Origin: Rhizobium sp. Root708
GTDB taxonomy: Bacteria > Pseudomonadota > Alphaproteobacteria > Rhizobiales > Rhizobiaceae
Assembly: GCF_001429725.1 (NCBI RefSeq)
Contig: NZ_LMHV01000043.1
Location: forward strand, 638,227 to 702,226
Length of the DNA stretch: 64,000 nt
Direction of reading: 5' to 3'
A program made the position numbers and the translations under genes. The notes beneath the pieces were generated by a model. That model made no database searches. It saw nothing but the letters and a program-made list of their open reading frames with translations, and had not been told where the DNA came from. Below are positions 59,785 to 64,000 of this stretch, piece by piece. Position 1 is the first letter of the stretch; the number at the start of each line of letters is the position of its first letter.

Positions 59785-61047
59785 ATGAGACGGGTGGTTA
59801 TAACAGGTACGGGCATGGTATCGCCCCTGGGATGCGGAACGGAAGTGACGTGGTCCCGATTGCTTGCGGGCCAAAATGGCGCCCGGCTGGTCACCGAGTT
59901 CGAAGTCGACGATCTTCCCGCAAAGATTGCCTGCCGTATTCCTGTTGGCGATGGCACTAACGGCACGTTCAACGCCGATGACTGGATGGAGCCGAAGGAA
60001 CAGCGCAAGGTTGATCCTTTCATCATCTACGGCATGGCCGCCGCGGACATGGCGCTGAACGATGCGAACTGGCATCCGCAGACGGACGAGGAGCAAATCT
60101 CCACCGGCGTGCTGATCGGTTCCGGCATCGGCGGCATCGAGGGCATCGTCGAAGCGGGCTATACGCTTCGCGACAAGGGCCCCCGCCGTATCTCTCCGTT
60201 CTTCATTCCAGGTCGCCTGATCAATCTCGTATCCGGCCAGGTTTCTATCCGCCACAAGCTGCGCGGTCCGAACCACTCGGTTGTTACCGCATGCTCGACC
60301 GGCGCTCACGCGATCGGCGACGCTGCCCGGCTGATTGCATTCGGCGATGCGGACGTCATGGTCGCGGGCGGCACGGAATCTCCGGTCAGCCGTATTTCCC
60401 TGGCGGGCTTCGCGGCCTGCAAGGCGCTGTCCACGCAGCACAACGACGATCCGACCAAGGCATCGCGTCCCTATGACAAGGACCGTGATGGTTTCGTCAT
60501 GGGCGAAGGCGCCGGTATCGTCGTTCTTGAGGAGCTTGAGCACGCCAAGGCTCGTGGCGCCAGGATTTATGCCGAAGTTGTCGGCTATGGTCTCTCGGGC
60601 GACGCCTACCATATCACTGCTCCGTCGGAAGACGGCGAGGGCGCCGGCCGCTGCATGGCCGCTGCCCTGAAGCGTGCGGGCCTGACGGCTGCCGATGTCG
60701 ACTATATCAACGCCCATGGCACATCGACCATGGCTGATACGATCGAACTCGGCGCCGTCGAGCGTCTGGTCGGCGATGCGGCGTCGAAGATCTCGATGTC
60801 GTCGACGAAGTCCGCAACCGGCCACCTGCTCGGTGCCGCCGGTGCGATCGAAGCGATCTTCGCGACGCTCGCGATCCGCGACAACATCGCGCCTCCGACG
60901 CTCAATCTCGACAATCCCGAGCGCGAGACTGCGATTGACCTTGTCCCGCACAAGGCGCGCCAGCGCGAGATCAATGTTGCACTGTCGAACTCGTTCGGAT
61001 TCGGCGGTACGAACGCATCGCTGGTACTCCGCCGCCACGTCGGCTGA
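59785..61047 (+). CDS. fabF: 3-oxoacyl-ACP synthase II
   Basis: The condensing enzyme elongates acyl-ACP. The 420-residue protein starts MRRVVITGTGMVSPLG. The active-site Cys lies in VVTACSTGAHA, and the two histidines are in AHGTSTM and SATGHLLGAAG. ATG 59785 is used; ATG 59776 adds three residues. It follows a strong terminator, so an individual promoter is expected between 59736 and 59784 or readthrough from acpP. Confidence 0.96.
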   Translation: MRRVVITGTGMVSPLGCGTEVTWSRLLAGQNGARLVTEFEVDDLPAKIACRIPVGDGTNGTFNADDWMEPKEQRKVDPFIIYGMAAADMALNDANWHPQTDEEQISTGVLIGSGIGGIEGIVEAGYTLRDKGPRRISPFFIPGRLINLVSGQVSIRHKLRGPNHSVVTACSTGAHAIGDAARLIAFGDADVMVAGGTESPVSRISLAGFAACKALSTQHNDDPTKASRPYDKDRDGFVMGEGAGIVVLEELEHAKARGARIYAEVVGYGLSGDAYHITAPSEDGEGAGRCMAAALKRAGLTAADVDYINAHGTSTMADTIELGAVERLVGDAASKISMSSTKSATGHLLGAAGAIEAIFATLAIRDNIAPPTLNLDNPERETAIDLVPHKARQREINVALSNSFGFGGTNASLVLRRHVG

Positions 61048-61072
61048 TAGACCTGGCGTCCTGACGGCCCTC

Positions 61073-61130
61073 GGGCAACGCGCAAGGCGGGTTGCCCACC
61101 TGTATTTTGCCGCATTGCTTCGCGAGAAGC
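61073..61130. repeat. Palindromic intergenic element between fabF and mltG
   Basis: Two hairpins: gggcaac/gttgccc (61073-61079 with 61091-61097) and gcttc-gcga-gaagc (61117-61130, GNRA-type loop). No T-tract follows. It may be a mosaic intergenic repeat or leader structure. Confidence 0.45.
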
Positions 61131-61160
61131 GGGATGTAGGCCAAGCTTAGAGGATTGCCG

Positions 61161-62393
61161 GTGAACGATACGAACCAGAGCAACGACACGATTGGCCAGC
61201 AGGGCCAGCAGTCGCAGAACGGGCCGTTCATTCCGAAATCGCCCGCCGAAGCGCTGCGACCGGAGCGCGTGCCGGAGCCGCCGAAGCGCTCCAAGAAGGC
61301 GCGTAGCCAAGTCGTTATCTTCCTCAACTTCCTGATGACACTGGTGGTGCTGGGCTGCGCGGGCGCGGTTCTGATCTTCTATTACGCGATCTCCGCCTAT
61401 CAGGAGCCTGGCCCCCTCGAGACGAATACGAACTTCATCGTTCGCGGCGGCGCCGGCGTTGCCGAAATCGCCTCCAATCTCGAGCGTAACAACATCATCT
61501 CCGACAGCCGCGTTTTCCGCTATTTGACGGCGACGCACCTTGAAAAGGGCGAGAGCCTCAAGGCCGGCGAGTATGAGATCAAGGCGCACGCATCCATGAA
61601 CGATATCATGGAGCTGCTGAAATCGGGCAAGTCGATCCTCTATTCGGTCGCCTTCCCCGAGGGGCTTACCGTTCGGCAGATGTTTAACCGCATGAACGAG
61701 GATACCGTTCTCGAAGGCGATCTGCCGACAGCGCTTCCGACGGAAGGAAGCCTGCGCCCCGATACCTACAAGTTCTCGCGCGGAACGAAGCGTTCCGAGA
61801 TCGTCGAACAGATGGCCGCCGCACAGCAGAAGCTCGTGGACCAGGTTTGGGACAAGCGCGATCCGTCGCTGCCTTTGAAGTCGAAAGAAGAGTTGGTAGC
61901 GCTTGCCTCGATCGTCGAGAAGGAGACAGGCGTCGCGGACGAACGCGCCCATGTTGCCTCCGTCTTCCTGAACAGATTGTCCAAGGGCATGCGTCTGCAG
62001 TCCGATCCCACGATTATCTACGGTCTCTTCGGTGGAGACGGGAAGCCGGCCGACCGGCCGATCTACCAGTCCGACCTGAAGAAAGAGACGCCCTTCAACA
62101 CCTACGTCATCAAGGGGCTGCCGCCGACGCCGATTGCCAACCCGGGGCGTGATGCGCTGGAGGCTGTTGCCAATCCCTGGAAGACGCAGGATCTCTATTT
62201 CGTCGCCGACGGCACGGGCGGTCACGTTTTCGCGGCGACGCTCGAGGAGCACAATGCGAACGTCAAGCGTTGGCGCAAGCTCGAGGCTGACAAGGGCGCG
62301 GATCCGAATATTGCCGTAGACGGCCAGCCAGACGGAACGGCGCCTGCGGAAACGCCGCCTGCACCGGCTCCGAAGAAAAAGAAAACCAACTGA
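61161..62393 (+). CDS. mltG: Endolytic murein transglycosylase MltG
   Basis: A 410-residue inner-membrane enzyme that cleaves nascent glycan strands. It has a cytoplasmic Gln/Ser/Pro-rich leader, one membrane helix (about 55-77), a LysM-like region (FIVRGGAGVAEIASNLERNN) and the YceG catalytic domain with SIVEKETGVADERAHVASVF carrying the key Glu. The C-terminal tail is Pro/Lys-rich. GTG 61161 is preferred to TTG 61155 for ribosome-site spacing. It precedes yicC and gmk, probably as an operon. Confidence 0.93.
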   Translation: MNDTNQSNDTIGQQGQQSQNGPFIPKSPAEALRPERVPEPPKRSKKARSQVVIFLNFLMTLVVLGCAGAVLIFYYAISAYQEPGPLETNTNFIVRGGAGVAEIASNLERNNIISDSRVFRYLTATHLEKGESLKAGEYEIKAHASMNDIMELLKSGKSILYSVAFPEGLTVRQMFNRMNEDTVLEGDLPTALPTEGSLRPDTYKFSRGTKRSEIVEQMAAAQQKLVDQVWDKRDPSLPLKSKEELVALASIVEKETGVADERAHVASVFLNRLSKGMRLQSDPTIIYGLFGGDGKPADRPIYQSDLKKETPFNTYVIKGLPPTPIANPGRDALEAVANPWKTQDLYFVADGTGGHVFAATLEEHNANVKRWRKLEADKGADPNIAVDGQPDGTAPAETPPAPAPKKKKTN

Positions 62394-62407
62394 TTTCGGA
62401 GGATCGA

Positions 62408-63295
62408 ATGGCTCTTCAGTCTATGACCGGTTTCGCGCGTCGTGAGGGCACGACGGGGCGCTGGCGCTGGGCCTGGGAGCTGCGCTCGGTCAATGGCAAG
62501 GGGCTGGACGTAAGATTGCGGCTGCCGCCGGGCCTCGACAAGCTGGAGGCCGATGTGCGCCGGTTCGTCGGCGAACAGTTCAGCCGCGGCAACATGCAGG
62601 TTTCGCTTTCCGTTTCCACCAGCGAGAACCGCCTGGAGACCGTCCTGAACCAGGAGGCGCTGGCGGCTGTTCTGTCCCTGCGCGACCAGCTGGGCGGCAT
62701 CATCGATCCGGCGCCGCTGCAGCTTGATACACTGCTGTCGATCCGTGGGATCATCGACTTCCGCGAACCCGAAGATAGCGAAGACGCGATCGTACTGCGC
62801 GACGCGGAAATCATGGATGGCTTGAAGGCGGCTTTGTCGGACCTTTGCCTCATGCGAGAAAGCGAAGGCAGCGCATTGGCGCGGGTGCTGCTGGATCACG
62901 TCGCCACGATCGAGACCTTGACGCAGACCGTTGAGCGGGATCCGTCGCGCTCGACCGCCGAGATCGTCGCGAAGCTGTCGGCGCAGGTCGCGATGTTGAT
63001 GGAAAGCGCGAAAACGTTCGATCGCGACCGGCTTCACGCAGAAGCCGCACTGCTGGCGACGAAGGCGGATCTGCGCGAGGAAGTCGACCGCCTGAAGGCG
63101 CATGTCGCCGCGGCGCGCGATTTGCTCGCCAAGGGTGGCCCGGTCGGCCGCAAGCTGGATTTTCTTGCGCAAGAATTTAACCGCGAATCGAATACCATTT
63201 GCTCGAAATCGAATGCTGCCGCCGTAACCGCCGCCGGCATAGAGCTGAAGGTGGTCATCGACCAGTTCCGCGAGCAAGTTCAGAATTTGGAGTGA
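62408..63295 (+). CDS. yicC: YicC-family endoribonuclease-like protein
   Basis: A 295-residue protein with the YicC N-terminal domain (LQSMTGFARREG, LRSVNGKGLDVRLRLPPGL) and the DUF1732 C-terminal domain (GRKLDFLAQEFNRESNTICSKS). E. coli YicC has been linked to RNA degradation and stationary-phase survival. It starts 14 nt after mltG and ends 3 nt before gmk, so all three are co-transcribed. Confidence 0.95.
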   Translation: MALQSMTGFARREGTTGRWRWAWELRSVNGKGLDVRLRLPPGLDKLEADVRRFVGEQFSRGNMQVSLSVSTSENRLETVLNQEALAAVLSLRDQLGGIIDPAPLQLDTLLSIRGIIDFREPEDSEDAIVLRDAEIMDGLKAALSDLCLMRESEGSALARVLLDHVATIETLTQTVERDPSRSTAEIVAKLSAQVAMLMESAKTFDRDRLHAEAALLATKADLREEVDRLKAHVAAARDLLAKGGPVGRKLDFLAQEFNRESNTICSKSNAAAVTAAGIELKVVIDQFREQVQNLE

Positions 63296-63298
63296 AAC

Positions 63299-63964
63299 AT
63301 GAGCCCGGCTTCATCGAGTATGCCTATCAAGATCGCCCGACGCGGGCTGATGCTTGTTCTTTCTTCGCCGTCCGGTGCAGGCAAGTCGACCATTGCCGGC
63401 AATCTCCTGCGCGATGACCACAGCCTGGAAATCTCCATCAGCGTAACGACGAGAGCAAAGCGGCCGAGCGAGATCGCTGGCAAGCACTACCACTTCATCA
63501 CTGTTCCGCAGTTCGAGAGAATGCGTGACGCAGGTGATCTGCTGGAATGGGCGGAGGTCCACGGGAATTTCTATGGCACTCCCCGCGAGCCGGTCGAAGC
63601 CGCCATGGCCGATGGTCGCGACATGCTGTTCGATATCGACTGGCAGGGCGCGCTCCAACTGCAGGAGAAGATGAAGGCCGATATCGTCTCGATCTTCGTG
63701 CTGCCGCCGACGATGACCGAGCTTCAGTCACGGCTGCATCGTCGCGCCGAGGATTCGGAAGACGTCATCCGGACCCGGCTGCTGAACTCTCGTGCTGAAA
63801 TCGAGCGCTGGCGTGAATACGACTACGTCATCGTCAACGATGATCTGGACGAAGCCTTCCGCAATGTAAGCTGCATCGTCAATGCCGAGCGTGTCCGTCG
63901 CGACAGGCGTCACGGCCTGTTCGACTTCGTCAAGGGCCTGTTGACCGAAGAGCCAAATCTTTAA
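63299..63964 (+). CDS. gmk: Guanylate kinase
   Basis: The enzyme phosphorylates GMP to GDP. The 221-residue protein has the P-loop SSPSGAGKST (22-31), the GMP-binding segment ISVTTRAKRPSE and the later WAEVHGNFYGTPRE. The start is ATG 63299; ATG 63320 would remove a seven-residue leader. Pairing with yicC is widely conserved. The window ends 36 nt after the stop, and no terminator is visible in that short tail. Confidence 0.95.
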   Translation: MSPASSSMPIKIARRGLMLVLSSPSGAGKSTIAGNLLRDDHSLEISISVTTRAKRPSEIAGKHYHFITVPQFERMRDAGDLLEWAEVHGNFYGTPREPVEAAMADGRDMLFDIDWQGALQLQEKMKADIVSIFVLPPTMTELQSRLHRRAEDSEDVIRTRLLNSRAEIERWREYDYVIVNDDLDEAFRNVSCIVNAERVRRDRRHGLFDFVKGLLTEEPNL

Positions 63965-64000
63965 GCCGGTATCTTTGCTGATCAATCGCGCCTTATAGCT

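Noticed and set aside
1..64000. Search for tRNA, rRNA, CRISPR, IS elements, toxin-antitoxin pairs, phage genes
   Set aside because: No convincing cloverleaf, repeat-spacer array, transposase or phage motif was recognised by eye; a covariance-model search would be needed to exclude small RNA genes.

Overview
The window looks like a chromosomal segment of a member of the Rhizobiaceae (Ensifer/Sinorhizobium, Rhizobium or Agrobacterium group). The evidence is the GC-rich, GTG/TTG-tolerant coding, the gene orders rpoZ-rsh-acpS-lepB-rnc-era-recO, rpsF-rpsR-DUF2232-rplI-dnaB-alr-radA-cvpA-purF and fabD-fabG-acpP-fabF-mltG-yicC-gmk, a short alphaproteobacterial DUF3563 protein, and a RIME-like palindromic intergenic repeat. 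No tRNA, rRNA, CRISPR array, transposase or prophage was seen. Coding density is very high and almost everything is chromosomal core or ordinary accessory content.

Layout. 1-9640 (+ strand): stringent response and RNA/envelope housekeeping (rpoZ end, rsh, DUF2062, acpS, lepB, rnc, era, recO). Between era and recO sits a small insert: a frameshifted RibD/DHFR-like gene, a Crp/Fnr regulator preceded by a candidate terminated small RNA, and a single-domain response regulator. 9700-20600: accessory metabolism and signalling, including an aldo/keto reductase, a MOSC and an HD protein, a PAS-GGDEF-EAL protein with a degenerate GGDEF, a small EF-hand protein behind a perfect CtrA-type box, Cu/Zn superoxide dismutase, MscS, and a tightly overlapped ygfZ/yfbR-like/phosphatase operon. 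20600-31220: SRAP protein, LysE exporter, a 46-residue small protein, pssA-psd (phosphatidylethanolamine synthesis), an Atm1-like ABC exporter, a LysM/Ig-like envelope protein, LOG, RarD and a Pcm-like methyltransferase.

31220-36650 (- strand): cysS, three tandem GFA-family paralogues and a proline iminopeptidase, every junction overlapping by exactly 4 nt, followed by cimA. 37000-54000: a conserved minus-strand replication/ribosome/purine series (rpsF-rpsR-DUF2232-rplI ... dnaB ... alr ... radA-cvpA-purF-SDR) interrupted by three plus-strand exporter modules: a lone LysE, AraC-AzlC-AzlD, and MarR-MFS-HlyD. The AraC and AzlC genes are each preceded by the same 20-bp sequence (19/20 identical), a probable operator. 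The MarR gene is preceded by a perfect 12-bp palindrome over a TATAAT.

54240-64000: an adenylate/guanylate cyclase-TolB-like-TPR protein, a second aldo/keto reductase, then the fatty acid synthesis cluster fabD-fabG-acpP-fabF and mltG-yicC-gmk. I see no unmistakable novel multi-gene system. The best candidates for new biology are the repeated AraC operator, the CtrA-box/EF-hand gene, the small RNA candidate near 7.4 kb, the triple GFA operon and the 46-residue ORF.
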